A stretch of DNA of 64,000 nucleotides from Phormidium tenue FACHB-886 (GCF_014764505.1 NZ_JACXWX010000016.1:61569-125568), one strand, 5' to 3'; counted from the first letter of the stretch, positions 1 to 9,729 are shown. The notes: generated from the sequence alone by a model not told the origin. Numbers and translations: made by a program.

Positions 1-852
1 TGCCCAAAGGCGGCTAAGGGGGCGGGCAGCGAGCGCCAGCAGCAGGCAAATCAAGGCGGCATGCCCTGTGTAGTCGGTCATGGTGTCGCCTGTGCGGCTG
101 AGGGTGAGAATGCCGATCGTCAGCGTCAGCCAGCCGCCGATGCGAGAGAGCTGACTGCGGCGATCGGCACTGATCAGCGAGGCAGACAGCCCCACACCCA
201 GCATCATCGGCAGCGTTCCCAGCCCAAATGCCAGCATTGTGGCGCTGCCCCGCCAGAGGCTAGCCGTTTCTGCCGCTTTGATTTGAGCCGCATAGAGAAA
301 TCCACAGGGAATCAAGCCCCAAACCGCACCCAGCAGAAAGGGTGTCCAGGATTGAGGATTAAGCGACAGTTTCACCATCGCGCTACTGAGGCGCTGGTGC
401 AGTTTACCTTGAGTGAGGGGGTGCAGCAGCGGCAAACGCGGTATTTGAGGGTTAATCTGGGCTAAGCCAAACCAGATCAGCAGCCCGCCTGTCAGAAGGG
501 CAATGCTCCGCCGCAGCAAGCTGCCAACCCCCGCCATTTGCCCGCCTGCCATCAGCACCGAGCCGATCGCCCCAATTCCCGCACCCACCAGCACATAGCT
601 GAGAATGCGTCCCAAATTTAGCAACAGGTGAAATCGGAGCTGAGATCGTGTCAGCGCTGATCTCTCTGTGCGTGGGCGGTCAGGGGCGATCGTGGAAGTG
701 GAGTTTGAGCCTGAAGCTGACGATCGCCCCGCTGGCTCTGGTACAGCAGGCTGCGACAGCGAGAAAGCAGCCGCAATCGGACCACACATCCCAGCGCAGT
801 GTCCAAAGCTTCCTAAAAAGCCCAAACTAGCAATTAGCAACAAATCCAGCAT
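1..852 (-). CDS. TauE/SafE / UreH-type membrane transporter, partial (C-terminus beyond the window)
   Basis: Read by hand on the minus strand: ATG at 852-850, then an open frame to the window edge. The protein starts MLDLLLIASLGFLGSFGHCAG; the GHCAGMCGP motif in helix 1 and a later PCGFLYAA motif are typical of the small TauE/SafE or UreH_2-like family, some members of which handle metals or sulfur or serve cytochrome biogenesis. Several hydrophobic helices are visible, with a Ser/Pro-rich loop at about residues 35-65. The substrate cannot be told from sequence. No partner gene is adjacent except, further on, cytochrome c6. Confidence 0.7.
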   Translation of the reverse strand, partial: MLDLLLIASLGFLGSFGHCAGMCGPIAAAFSLSQPAVPEPAGRSSASGSNSTSTIAPDRPRTERSALTRSQLRFHLLLNLGRILSYVLVGAGIGAIGSVLMAGGQMAGVGSLLRRSIALLTGGLLIWFGLAQINPQIPRLPLLHPLTQGKLHQRLSSAMVKLSLNPQSWTPFLLGAVWGLIPCGFLYAAQIKAAETASLWRGSATMLAFGLGTLPMMLGVGLSASLISADRRSQLSRIGGWLTLTIGILTLSRTGDTMTDYTGHAALICLLLALAARPLSRLWA

Positions 853-1017
853 AAAAGTAGTAGATGCCGATCGGAGCGGCTACGCACTGCTTCCAATCAT
901 CTCATTTTCATCGGCTCGCGGTTGGCACATCCAAGGGGATTGTGGTCTGGCTCGGTTCGCCGTTGTGCGTCAGTGTCTCGTGCCCTCAGTATTTCGTGTC
1001 CATAGTGGGAAGCAACT

Positions 1018-2022
1018 CTAGCCAATTGCAGCTCCCTGAATTTTTTGCAGCAGCTCTAAGGTTTGCTGGTAGGCAAGCATAAAGCCTTGATAGCAGAAAT
1101 ACTGGGCGGCTTGCCGCAAATCGCCGATCGCTGCCTGCCGTTCGCCCCGCTCATGCCGAATCAAACCCCGACTGAGATAAGCTTGGGCATAGTTTGGGTC
1201 TTGCTCTAGCACCTGCGAAAAATCGTTGAGGGCAGCAGTCGAGTTGCCCTGCTGGTGGTAGGCGCAGCCCCGGTTGTAGTAGGCACGTGCCGTTGCATTA
1301 AACTGAATCGCCTGGGTGAAGTCACCGATCGCTGCCTGCTGATGATTTTGCAAGAGCTGAGCCAGTCCGCGATCGATATAGATCTCGCCTCGCACCACCC
1401 GATCGAGCGGCGAAGTTTGCCGGAGCGCCTGCCCATAATCCACGATCGCCTCAGAATAAGCGGCTAGCTCTACCTGTGCCAAAGCGCGATTGTAGTAGGC
1501 GCGGGAGTCGTGGGGGGTGAGCTGCAAGAGCTGGGTAAAATCGGTAATCGCTTCTTGATATTGCTGCAATCGGTGATAGGACAAGCCCCGGTTCAACAGC
1601 GACTCCAGATCTTGGGGATTGCGCTGGAGGGCTTGGGAACAGTCGGCGATCGCTTCTTGATATTGCTCCAGATAGATCTGGCTGAGGCAGCGATCGGCAT
1701 AGGCGGCTACCAAAGCGCTATCTTGCTGGATTGCGCTCGAGAAGTGATCGACAGCAATAGCGTAATTTTGATCGTGAAAGGCGGCAATGCCCGATCGCAA
1801 AAACTCCTGCGCGGTATTATCTGCCGACGCTGGCGTTGCCCAAAGAAATACCAGCAGCGTTAACCCAACAGCCTGAAGTAGCCGAGCCTGGCTGGCACGG
1901 CCGATCTGTTTGACTGTTTGCTTAGCTGTGCGAAGCACTTCCAAACAATTAGCCAGGCCGCAGCTCAGCCCAACCTTGATCAGCCCTGCCCGCATCAAAT
2001 TGTTAAACCGCTGCTGCATCAT
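1018..2022 (-). CDS. Secreted or membrane-anchored TPR-repeat protein
   Basis: 334 aa. A hydrophobic stretch around residues 48-65 ending in ATPASA looks like a signal peptide or anchor, so the mature start is probably near residue 68. From there to the end the protein is a run of tetratricopeptide repeats (for example AYYNRALAQVELAAYSEAI and AYYNRGCAYHQQGN), about seven in all. TPRs form a protein-binding solenoid; the partner is unknown. The upstream part (MMQQRFNNLMRAG) may be untranslated if a later start is used. The gene is 33 bp downstream of petJ on the same strand, so co-transcription is possible. Confidence 0.75.
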   Translation of the reverse strand: MMQQRFNNLMRAGLIKVGLSCGLANCLEVLRTAKQTVKQIGRASQARLLQAVGLTLLVFLWATPASADNTAQEFLRSGIAAFHDQNYAIAVDHFSSAIQQDSALVAAYADRCLSQIYLEQYQEAIADCSQALQRNPQDLESLLNRGLSYHRLQQYQEAITDFTQLLQLTPHDSRAYYNRALAQVELAAYSEAIVDYGQALRQTSPLDRVVRGEIYIDRGLAQLLQNHQQAAIGDFTQAIQFNATARAYYNRGCAYHQQGNSTAALNDFSQVLEQDPNYAQAYLSRGLIRHERGERQAAIGDLRQAAQYFCYQGFMLAYQQTLELLQKIQGAAIG

Positions 2023-2055
2023 CTTTCCCCCTGGGTTCTGTTGGTTTGCCGCCCC

Positions 2056-2397
2056 CTACCAGCCTTGCTCTGCCTGCTCCAATACGTAGGCGGCAACATC
2101 TTCAATTTGCGCGTCGCTTAAGCGTCCTTTGAAGGCAGGCATGGCGGCTTTCCCATTTGTGACCTGGGTTTTAATCGCCTCTAACGATGCCATAGAGTAT
2201 TTCTCTAGATCGGCTTTTTGCAGAGTTTTTTGCGCGTTTATCATATTTTTGCCATTCATGTGGCAAGCGGCGCAGTTCGCGCCAAACACTTTTGCGCCAT
2301 TGGCAACATCACCAGCCCAGGCTGGAGGGCTAAAAGAGAAGGTAATCAAGGTAATCAAAGTGATACATAGAAGGGCAATCATTAGTGTTCTGCTCAT
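2056..2397 (-). CDS. petJ: Cytochrome c6 (soluble electron carrier)
   Basis: 113 aa. An N-terminal hydrophobic signal ending SPPAWA is followed by a mature domain starting [10 protein letters not shown]. The heme-binding CAACH motif is at about residues 42-46, and the axial Met is probably in [11 protein letters not shown]. Length and layout fit cyanobacterial cytochrome c6, which carries electrons in the thylakoid lumen from cytochrome b6f to photosystem I or the terminal oxidase. In cyanobacteria it replaces or backs up plastocyanin and is often copper-regulated; no regulatory site was identified here. Confidence 0.95.
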   Translation of the reverse strand: MSRTLMIALLCITLITLITFSFSPPAWAGDVANGAKVFGANCAACHMNGKNMINAQKTLQKADLEKYSMASLEAIKTQVTNGKAAMPAFKGRLSDAQIEDVAAYVLEQAEQGW

Positions 2398-2484
2398 AGA
2401 AACATCTTTTTCTCAACCGACCTTCTAGGATTGCCAATCTTTTTGAGAGTGTCAAAAGACCTCTTGTCTACGTTACGAAATATT

Positions 2485-2522
2485 AAAAACAAAAAACTGA
2501 GGCTGCCAGACGCGGCAGCCTT
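2485..2522 (-). terminator. Rho-independent terminator after the DUF2079 gene
   Basis: On the minus strand a GGCTGCC / GGCAGCC stem with a 6-nt loop is followed by CTCAGTTTTTTGTTTTT. It lies about 55 bp beyond the stop of the 2576-4186 gene and separates it from petJ. Confidence 0.75.
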
Positions 2523-2575
2523 AGAAGCCTAATCTGGCGTGAAGTGCCAAATTGGGCTGTTGAACTGGCATGATT

Positions 2576-4186
2576 TTAAGCTTTGATCTGCTCAAGATAG
2601 GCTTGCCAAGCGGCGATCGCCCCTGCTTCATCAGGCGCTTTCCAGTGCAGCAGCACCACCCCATCAGCAAACCCCACCACCCCATATCGCCGCTTTTGCA
2701 GCTGCTCGACTGATGCGATCGCTTCTTGCAGGCTCTTGCGATAGTCGGCAAAAGCAGGCTGGTACTGCTGCAAATACCATAGGTCGGCGATCGCATATTC
2801 CACCCGTTTTGTTTTGTCGCGATCATCTCGCAGCCGCTGCATGGGGAAGCGCAACACCTCCCGCCGACTGGAAACATGTGCTACTACATGGTCGGTTGCC
2901 GTGACGCTTGCGTCTGGTGGAATTTGGCTCAGCAGCGAGTGGATGGCTTGGCTGTGCTGCCACTGGCGCGGCGGTGATACGTACACCCACGGCTGAAATG
3001 AATCTGGAATAGCAAACGACAGCACACGATTGGGATTGGACGTGATCGTGAAAAACAGCGACAGAATAATGCAGCCGATCCAGATGCGGCGAAAGCGTGG
3101 TCGAAACTGATTGGGATGGGCAGACCACCAGAGAATTGCTCCATAAAATAAGCCCGGAACTAGGCTCATGGCATAGCGCAAATGCAGCGACAGGGCAGTA
3201 ATGTCTTCGCGTTGAATCAGTACCTTTAGCATCGGGAAGCCTGCCAGCAGCCAAGCGCTTGGCGAAATCACCGGGATGAATGCCAGCGGCACCCACTGCC
3301 CCAACAGATAGCGCACCGTTCGATCGAATGGCATTATTAGCTCTCTAATCAGCCGGATGGGATTGCTGAGAATTCCTTTGATGACATCAATCGTCGAAGC
3401 TTCGGGCGCATCTACAAACTGCCCAAACTGCTCAATCATGAACCGCTTAGAGACATCATCTGAGAACAGTGGCATAACCCAATTGGTGACTGCCAGCATA
3501 TAAACCAAGCTAACCACGCACAAAGCAATGCCTGTGCGGAGCGATCGCCGACTCACCGCCAAGAAAAAGCCTATGCCAAATAGCACCACACCGCTATCCT
3601 CACGCACCAGCAGCGTTAGCCCTGCAAAGAGCCACACCAGCCACCAGCGCCGTTTCTCTAGCGCCAGCAGCAAGCTAAACAGATAAAGCGGAATTTGGCA
3701 GATGTCGTGGAAATTAGCCAGCGTTGGGCTGATGACGGCAATCGCACCGTAATAGCTCACGGCAATCATTGCGGCAAGCTGAGGCGGGTGATAGTGCCGT
3801 GCCAAAGCATACAGCACAAATCCGGCGATCGTCACCAGCGTCACCTGAAGCACCGACAAACCCGCTGCCGATGGAAACAGCGCATACCAGGGTAACCACA
3901 GCAGCAGGGCTGGTGTAAAGTGCTGTCCCAGACGATGATATGCCACATCGGGCACATCGCCCTGCATCACCAGGCTCGATTCAGTCGAAGATAGCGAACT
4001 CTCGAACCAGCGCCCGTGCAGCGTGTTCCAAAAAACCTGATTGAAAATGCCTTGATCAAACGACACATAGGTCGGGTAGAAGTTGAAATAGCGCTGCAGC
4101 ACCAGCCCTGTGCAGATGATCCAGAAGGCGATTGCCGCTCCAATCACCCAGCGAAAATAGCCTTGCCCAATCCCTTTCCAAAGCAT
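2576..4186 (-). CDS. DUF2079 multi-pass membrane protein
   Basis: 536 aa with about ten hydrophobic helices. The N-terminal part has the family signature FDQGIFNQVFWNTLHG (about residues 44-59) followed by HRLGQHFTPALLLWLPWYAL, as in DUF2079 proteins, which resemble GT-C-type glycosyltransferases in topology. The soluble C-terminal third (VYVSPPRQW onward, with TDHVVAHVSSRREV) is typical of the family. The function is not established; a role in envelope polysaccharide or lipid glycosylation is only an inference from fold and from the GT39-like gene across the trpD locus. Confidence 0.75.
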   Translation of the reverse strand: MLWKGIGQGYFRWVIGAAIAFWIICTGLVLQRYFNFYPTYVSFDQGIFNQVFWNTLHGRWFESSLSSTESSLVMQGDVPDVAYHRLGQHFTPALLLWLPWYALFPSAAGLSVLQVTLVTIAGFVLYALARHYHPPQLAAMIAVSYYGAIAVISPTLANFHDICQIPLYLFSLLLALEKRRWWLVWLFAGLTLLVREDSGVVLFGIGFFLAVSRRSLRTGIALCVVSLVYMLAVTNWVMPLFSDDVSKRFMIEQFGQFVDAPEASTIDVIKGILSNPIRLIRELIMPFDRTVRYLLGQWVPLAFIPVISPSAWLLAGFPMLKVLIQREDITALSLHLRYAMSLVPGLFYGAILWWSAHPNQFRPRFRRIWIGCIILSLFFTITSNPNRVLSFAIPDSFQPWVYVSPPRQWQHSQAIHSLLSQIPPDASVTATDHVVAHVSSRREVLRFPMQRLRDDRDKTKRVEYAIADLWYLQQYQPAFADYRKSLQEAIASVEQLQKRRYGVVGFADGVVLLHWKAPDEAGAIAAWQAYLEQIKA

Positions 4187-4358
4187 GTGCTGCGTGCCAC
4201 CTGGTTGAATCGATGTTTGCCATTGTAAGCGGAGCAGTTAACAGCGATCGCAAATTTTGCTCAAGTCCTTAGCAGAGCTGCTTCCAGGAAAAGCAATGGG
4301 TTTGGTAGTCTGGAATATGCTACTTTTGCCTATTAACACGCCCCTTTTGCAAAACGCC

Positions 4359-5471
4359 ATGATTTCTTCTGCCACCTCACTGCCTAGCGTTGCCGATGCC
4401 ACAACCGAACTAGACTGGGCTCCTCTGCTCCAGCAGCTTTTAGACAAGCAATCGCTTGATATTACCCAAGCAGGTCTTCTGATGCAGGGCTGGCTCGCTG
4501 AAGCTATCCCGCCTGCGCTATCCGGGGCAATTTTGGCGGCAATTCAGGCGAAAGGCGTTTCGGCATCTGAGCTGGCAGGCATGGCGCAGGTGTTGCAGTC
4601 TCAATCGCTTGCCCACACTCTGGAGAACGGCAAAACGGAGTCCATGTCATTGCCGGCACCGCTGATCGATACCTGCGGCACGGGCGGCGATCGCGCTTCC
4701 ACGTTCAATATTTCCACGACCACAGCCTTTGTAGCGGCGGCGGCGGGCGTTGCGGTCGCAAAACACGGCAACCGGGCTGCCTCTAGCAAAGTGGGGTCTG
4801 CTGATGTGTTGGAGGCACTAGGCGTGAATTTGGCGGGTGACCCAGCGCGGATCAAAGCGGCAGTATCGGAGGTGGGGATTACCTTTTTGTTTGCACCGGG
4901 CTGGCATCCGGCGATGAAATCTGTAGCTCCGATTCGCAAAGCGCTGAAGGTACGAACGGTATTTAATTTACTGGGTCCGTTGGTCAATCCGCTGCGTCTG
5001 ACAGGGCAAGTCATGGGCGTATTTGATTCGGCGCTGGTGCCGACGATCGCCACGGCGCTGCATCATTTGGGGCGCTCGGAGGCGATCGTGCTGCACGGGC
5101 GCGAAAATCTAGACGAAGCAGGGCTGGCAGACATCACAGATTTGGCGGTTCTGTCGAATGGGGAATTGCAAACGGTGGCGCTGAATCCGGCTGAACTGGG
5201 GCTGATTGCTGCCCCCACTAGCGCCCTGCGCGGCGGCGAAGTTGCGGAAAACGCCGAAATTCTCAAGGCAGTGTTGCAAGGTAAAGGCACTGCGGCTCAG
5301 CAGGATGTGGTAGCGCTGAATGCAGCGCTGGCGCTGAAGGTGGGCGGTGCACTTCCCATAGGTGAAGATCCGCTCGCCACCTACCAGCAGGGCGTGACCT
5401 TGGCAAAAGAAATTCTCGCCAGTGGAGCGGCCTGGCAAAAGCTAGAGCAGCTAGTGGACTTCTTGAAATAG
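4359..5471 (+). CDS. trpD: Anthranilate phosphoribosyltransferase
   Basis: Transfers phosphoribose from PRPP to anthranilate in tryptophan synthesis. Motifs: [17 protein letters not shown] (PRPP-binding GTGGD loop), [21 protein letters not shown], and the LGPLVNPLR segment. I place the start at the ATG at 4359 ([15 protein letters not shown]), giving 370 aa. The frame is open further upstream, but that stretch looks like 5' leader. The N-terminal helices ([20 protein letters not shown]) fit TrpD. The next gene starts 5-26 bp downstream, so the two are probably co-transcribed. Confidence 0.93.
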   Translation: MISSATSLPSVADATTELDWAPLLQQLLDKQSLDITQAGLLMQGWLAEAIPPALSGAILAAIQAKGVSASELAGMAQVLQSQSLAHTLENGKTESMSLPAPLIDTCGTGGDRASTFNISTTTAFVAAAAGVAVAKHGNRAASSKVGSADVLEALGVNLAGDPARIKAAVSEVGITFLFAPGWHPAMKSVAPIRKALKVRTVFNLLGPLVNPLRLTGQVMGVFDSALVPTIATALHHLGRSEAIVLHGRENLDEAGLADITDLAVLSNGELQTVALNPAELGLIAAPTSALRGGEVAENAEILKAVLQGKGTAAQQDVVALNAALALKVGGALPIGEDPLATYQQGVTLAKEILASGAAWQKLEQLVDFLK

Positions 5472-5496
5472 AACGTTGAGGTTTTTCTCACGCTGG

Positions 5497-7122
5497 ATGA
5501 AAGCGGCGATTCTGCTGGCGATCGCCTTGGGCTGCTGCTTCCGCTTCTACAACCTGGAGCAAAAGTTTTACTGGTTTGATGAAGCATTTACCTCGCTGCG
5601 CATTTCAGGCTACACCGAAGCCGAATTGATCGATTGGCTCAATCAACCTTCTCCGGTTTCTGTAGCAGAACTGCTGCAAACCTTCCAGCTTCCCAATCCC
5701 CAAAAAAGTCTGTGGGACACCGTTCGCAGTCTTGCCGCTGAAGAACCCCAGCACCCACCGCTTTACTTTGCGATCGCCCGGCTCTGGCTGCAGGGCTGGG
5801 GGCAGTTTGGGCTGGCAGGTTCGATCAGTGTGATTCGTAGCTTATCGACCGTCTTTAGCCTGCTGGCGATACCGCTGATTTACTGGCTCAGCAAACTGCT
5901 GTTTGGCAGCGAGCGGGTAGCTTGGATTGCTGCAGCACTGCTGGCCGTCTCTCCGTTTCAGGTTCTTTATGCTCAAGAAGCCAGAGAATACAGCCTGTGG
6001 ATCGTCATGGTCTTGCTGACCAGCGCCCTCCTGCTAGCAGCAATGCGCGATGGCACTCGGTTAGGCTGGGGATTCTATGCGATCGGCTTGGGATTAAGCT
6101 TGTATACATTTCCCTCTACCCTGCTGGTCATCCTCTCGCACGGTCTTTATGTCGGCTCGATTGCCAATTTCAAACTAACTCAACCTGTCAGATCCTATTG
6201 GGTTGCTTCTCTGCTGGGGTTGAGTACCTTTATCCCCTGGCTGATTGTCACCATCGCAGGGCTGAATCAAGTTAACCAAACGTTTGTCCGAACAGAACGA
6301 GTCTCGCTGCTGCATCTTCTGGCAGGATGGGCAGTTAATTTGTGCCGATTGTTTCTCGATTATGCTGACTACGAGCGAGAGATCAAGTATGTAGGTTTTG
6401 CCCAGCCGCTAGCATATTTTGTTTATGCGCTATTTGTTCTCTGTGTCTGCGTTGTAGTTGCCTACTCCTTCTATTGGCTTTACCGTCAACGCATTTACGA
6501 TCAGCGCACCAAGCAAAGCGGATTGTTCATCTTTCTGCTATCAGCAGTGCCAAGCCTGCCGATCGCCTTCATTAACCTCTTCTGGAGTGGCAACCAATCC
6601 TTGGTAGTGCGCTATCTGATGCCATCGGTGCTGGGGATCGAGCTATCGCTCGCCTTTCTGCTGTCGCGGCAGCTTGCGGCACTCCCCAGATCCAGGCAAA
6701 TTTGGCAAAGTATTTTCATGTTGATCCTGGTAGGTGGGCTAGTTTCATGCGCTGCCAGCTCTCAGGCGCATTTCTGGTGGACAAAGAGCCGGAGCGATAT
6801 GAACTACTTGGCAGCTCCAGCGATTAACCAGAGCGATCGCCCTTTGCTGATTAGCGACGCCCCCATGGGGCGGCTTCTAGCTTTTGCTCACCGCCTCAGT
6901 CCAGAAGTAGCGCTTCAGCTCCAGCCTTCTTGCTTTTCTTGCGTCGATCGCTTGGCAATCAGTTCCGCTAGCGACTTAACGAAGATCGATCCAGCGTACA
7001 AGACTGTCTTTCTATACAATCCGTCGCAGCAGCTGCTAAACCATTTTCAGCAGCGAATTATACCTGTCTATCTAGATCCAGTCCATCCCGAACAGCAGAT
7101 TATTAGACTAGAGCAACAGTGA
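5497..7122 (+). CDS. GT39 / ArnT-PMT-like membrane glycosyltransferase
   Basis: About 541 aa from the ATG at 5497; a TTG at 5476 would add seven residues. The first helix is followed by YWFDEAFTSLRISGY: the acidic DE pair in the first lumenal loop is the GT39/ArnT catalytic signature. The loop LYAQEAREYSLW is also typical. About ten membrane helices follow, then a C-terminal soluble tail. Such proteins transfer sugars from polyprenyl-phosphate donors onto envelope glycans or proteins. The acceptor cannot be told. It is closely linked to trpD, probably by read-through rather than by function. Confidence 0.75.
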   Translation: MKAAILLAIALGCCFRFYNLEQKFYWFDEAFTSLRISGYTEAELIDWLNQPSPVSVAELLQTFQLPNPQKSLWDTVRSLAAEEPQHPPLYFAIARLWLQGWGQFGLAGSISVIRSLSTVFSLLAIPLIYWLSKLLFGSERVAWIAAALLAVSPFQVLYAQEAREYSLWIVMVLLTSALLLAAMRDGTRLGWGFYAIGLGLSLYTFPSTLLVILSHGLYVGSIANFKLTQPVRSYWVASLLGLSTFIPWLIVTIAGLNQVNQTFVRTERVSLLHLLAGWAVNLCRLFLDYADYEREIKYVGFAQPLAYFVYALFVLCVCVVVAYSFYWLYRQRIYDQRTKQSGLFIFLLSAVPSLPIAFINLFWSGNQSLVVRYLMPSVLGIELSLAFLLSRQLAALPRSRQIWQSIFMLILVGGLVSCAASSQAHFWWTKSRSDMNYLAAPAINQSDRPLLISDAPMGRLLAFAHRLSPEVALQLQPSCFSCVDRLAISSASDLTKIDPAYKTVFLYNPSQQLLNHFQQRIIPVYLDPVHPEQQIIRLEQQ

Positions 7123-7135
7123 GGCAACCGCAATT

Positions 7136-7590
7136 GTGTCGCAAGTGCTATCTCGCAATTTGCCCGTTGTAGCAGTAGATCAGGAGAATCTAAAAACACT
7201 GCCCACAGTCAACATTGACGATCGCCGCGCAGCCAAAGCCGCCGCAGCTCACCTGCTTGAACTGAACCACCGCCGCTTGGCGGTTCTGGCAATGGATCTG
7301 CTATCCGATCACTATGTTGGGTTAGTGGATGCGGAGCGGATTCGGCAGGCGAGGTTTGCTAATGCGATTGCTCGTTTGAGGGGTTACGAAGATGCCATTC
7401 GGCAAGCAGGATTAGATTAGCATTCTGTGCCGATTGCCGAATGCCGACCCCGTAACAAGGCTGAGGATGCCTTCACCGCTGCCCTGCTGCTGCTCAACCA
7501 GCGCCCTCGCCCTAACTACAATTCGCCAACCGCTGATCGAAAAAGGCATTGCTGCCGGAGAACTGTTATTTCAGCAGGCACACGTGATCG
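7136..7590 (+). pseudogene. LacI-family regulator remnant (no DNA-binding domain, broken frames)
   Basis: The frame starting at 7136 reads LPVVAVDQ, then NIDDRRAAKAAAAHLLELNHRRLAVL, then RLRGYEDAIRQAGLD. This is the periplasmic-binding-like sensor domain of LacI regulators. It stops at 7420. The homology continues past the stop as PIAECRPRNKAEDAFTAALLL, and in another frame as TTIRQPLIEKGIAAGELL (about 7525-7570), which is the usual C-terminal piece. The N-terminal HTH domain and the middle of the sensor are missing. This is a decaying gene with at least one stop, a frame change and deletions. Confidence 0.7.
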
Positions 7591-7987
7591 ACTCTAAAGT
7601 TCTGGGAAACCACTTTGGTTGTGCGCAGCTCGTCAGGGCTTGCCCTTGCTGATTACAAGTAACCTATGGTCTGGGTTGCTCTGGCACAGCTGCCGCTGCA
7701 GACTCCTCCTTTAGACAGATGACCAAACAACTAATTGATTAGCAAAAATCTAAACTATAGAGATTTACATCGGTTAATATAAGGTTAAACTGCAACATTA
7801 AATACGATCGGCGGCCGACCAAGGTCATACGCTAGCCAATGTGTTGAACCTTGTGAACCTTGCTGAACCTCGCCGAGCCAGTCTTTTAGCCCCTTTATCG
7901 CAAAACCCCGTCTGCAACCCTTTCGCAGGCTGTTTTTTCTGCTCGTTTTCCCCAGTTCGTCTCGTAGCTATTGATGAGGGTTATATC
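7591..7987. other. Non-coding stretch upstream of cobA
   Basis: About 400 bp between the lacI remnant and cobA. An AT-rich part (7735-7800) probably holds the cobA promoter. The cobA frame is open upstream to 7841, but the residues there are not conserved-looking. No convincing riboswitch or RNA was seen. Confidence 0.4.
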
Positions 7988-8791
7988 TTGAATTCTGCTT
8001 CCACCGCCTGTTTGGGAAAGGTTTACTTAGTGGGTGCCGGACCTGGCGATCCAGGTCTGATGACGCTGAAAGGAAAGACGCTGCTGGAGTGTGCCGATGT
8101 CGTGATTTACGATGCCTTGGTCAGCCCTCAGATTTTGGCGATGATCAATCCACAGGCTGAGCGAATTAATGCAGGCAAACGGCGCGGTCGCCACTCGCTT
8201 GTTCAGGATGAAACAACCCAGCTTCTGATCGAAAAAGCCCACAGCCATGCAGTCATTGTGCGGCTGAAGGGAGGCGATCCGTTTGTGTTTGGGCGGGGTG
8301 GCGAAGAGATGGAAGACTTGATTAAAGCGGGTGTTTCTGTTGAGGTCGTGCCTGGCATTACATCGGGGATCGCCGCTCCTGCCTATGCCGGTATTCCGCT
8401 CACCCACCGCAGCTATAGTTCTTCAGTCACGTTTGTGACAGGGCATGAATCTGCAGGCAAATATCGCCCTGCCGTGAATTGGCAAGCCATCGCCCATGGC
8501 TCCGAAACGATCGTCATCTACATGGGCATTCACAACATGCCTTCCATCACCGAACAGCTTCTGGCAGCCGGTCTGTCTCCCGAAACGCCGATCGCCCTGA
8601 TTCGCTGGGGTACCCGCGCTGAACAAGAAGAGCTGATTGGTACACTCGACACAATTCTTGAGAAGATCGAGGAAGTAGGTTTTGAAGCGCCTGCGATCGC
8701 TATTATTGGCGCAGTGGTGCAGATGCATGAGCTTCTAGCGACCTGTCGCCCTACCTTAGGCGCTCAGTCCATTCCTGACGAAGACGCATAA
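7988..8791 (+). CDS. cobA: Uroporphyrinogen-III C-methyltransferase (SUMT)
   Basis: Adds two methyl groups from SAM to uroporphyrinogen III, giving precorrin-2 for siroheme and cobalamin. Motifs: KVYLVGAGPGDPGLMTLKG (SAM-binding P-loop-like start), VRLKGGDPFVFGRGGEE, VVPGITSGIAAPAYAGIPLTHR. The TTG at 7988, preceded by GAGGG, gives 267 aa, close to a stand-alone SUMT. The frame is open back to an ATG at 7841, but the extra 49 residues look non-conserved. There is no fused uroporphyrinogen-III synthase or siroheme ferrochelatase domain. Confidence 0.9.
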   Translation: MNSASTACLGKVYLVGAGPGDPGLMTLKGKTLLECADVVIYDALVSPQILAMINPQAERINAGKRRGRHSLVQDETTQLLIEKAHSHAVIVRLKGGDPFVFGRGGEEMEDLIKAGVSVEVVPGITSGIAAPAYAGIPLTHRSYSSSVTFVTGHESAGKYRPAVNWQAIAHGSETIVIYMGIHNMPSITEQLLAAGLSPETPIALIRWGTRAEQEELIGTLDTILEKIEEVGFEAPAIAIIGAVVQMHELLATCRPTLGAQSIPDEDA

Positions 8792-8832
8792 GATGCGTTA
8801 GTTCTCTCTAAATCTTGGTGAAAAACATCCAG

Positions 8833-8891
8833 CTAACTAGGATGAGCCAAAAAACCGCGCAATGCGCGGTTTTTTGGCTCATCCTAGTTAG
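8833..8891. terminator. 28-bp perfect inverted repeat; bidirectional terminator
   Basis: A perfect 28-bp stem (8833-8860 and 8864-8891) with a 3-nt loop. It contains A6 and T6 runs on either side of a CCGCGC/GCGCGG core. It lies between the converging cobA and cytochrome b-like genes, as expected for a terminator working in both directions. Confidence 0.8.
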
Positions 8892-8916
8892 GCTAATCGT
8901 ATTTAGAATAAGGCAG

Positions 8917-9594
8917 CTATCGATCTGCAGCAGAAGCAACAGGTTCACCCACATCCATTGCTACCTCAATTGCATCGGGCTGTGCTGCAACAGCCTCCAG
9001 CCGCAGCTTGTAGCGCTCTTGCTCCTGGTAAATTAGAGCAGCTAAGTGAACAACCCCCAGCACTACTGCCACCGCCGATAGAAGATAGCTGTGAAGCGTG
9101 TATAGGTGTTCTACAGTGGTTGTGTTTACCCCATTGCCACCTGTCAAAACGTCCCTCAGGTAAACCCCGACGAGGGGAATCGCCTCGATCGTCTGCAGTT
9201 CGATCTTGAAGCGCCAATAGCCAACCTGATCCCAGTCCAGGATAATGGCAGTCCAGCTTAAGCCGATCGCCACCAACGTATAGAAGATACCGCTAATCCA
9301 TGCAGCCAGCCAGCTAGGACGAAACTGCCGCCCCAAAAACATGACCACGATCTGCAGCAGCGCTACCCCGATCAAACCATTGCCAGCCAGGTTGTGCAAG
9401 CCATGGATCAGCGCTCCGTTGGGGACAACCTCTGTAATTTGCTTCAGCGATTCATAGGCACCCCCAGCGGTGGGTTCGTAGTAATAAGCCAGCAGCACGC
9501 CCGTAATGCCTGCCAGCAACACCAGTGAAAAAGCAGCTACGGCTAGAAGCGTTGCCGTACGCTGCAGTGCAAAGCGATAGGGAGAAGTTTCCAT
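8917..9594 (-). CDS. Cytochrome b6-like diheme-family membrane protein with one ligand changed
   Basis: 225 aa, four hydrophobic helices, related to the N-terminal domain of cytochrome b/b6. Helix B carries ALIHGLHNLAGNG and helix D carries LHSYLLSAVAVVLGVVHL, with the two helix-D histidines 15 apart as in cytochrome b6. On helix B the second expected histidine, 14 residues after the first, is a Gln (in VALLQIVV). No cysteine for heme ci is visible. It is therefore not the b6f subunit petB; no petC or petD is nearby. Its role is unknown, possibly electron transfer with a non-canonical heme set. Confidence 0.75.
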   Translation of the reverse strand: METSPYRFALQRTATLLAVAAFSLVLLAGITGVLLAYYYEPTAGGAYESLKQITEVVPNGALIHGLHNLAGNGLIGVALLQIVVMFLGRQFRPSWLAAWISGIFYTLVAIGLSWTAIILDWDQVGYWRFKIELQTIEAIPLVGVYLRDVLTGGNGVNTTTVEHLYTLHSYLLSAVAVVLGVVHLAALIYQEQERYKLRLEAVAAQPDAIEVAMDVGEPVASAADR

Positions 9595-9630
9595 AAGCGA
9601 TTGAGGAGAGCAGTGGTGAGAAGCTTGGAG

Positions 9631-9729
9631 CTATAGCGCTTCGCACTCAAATGAAGGGTTTTTGCTGTATGCCGCGTTGCGCGACACACAGCAAAAACCA
9701 GTTCCTCACCTGATCGGGAATCGCTATAG
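9631..9729. repeat. MITE-like palindromic element, 99 bp
   Basis: The ends are CTATAGCG and CGCTATAG (perfect 8-bp terminal inverted repeat). Inside is a second perfect 12-bp stem, GGTTTTTGCTGT / ACAGCAAAAACC. There is no coding capacity. The terminal CTATAGC is shared with the element at 21550-21648. Confidence 0.5.
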
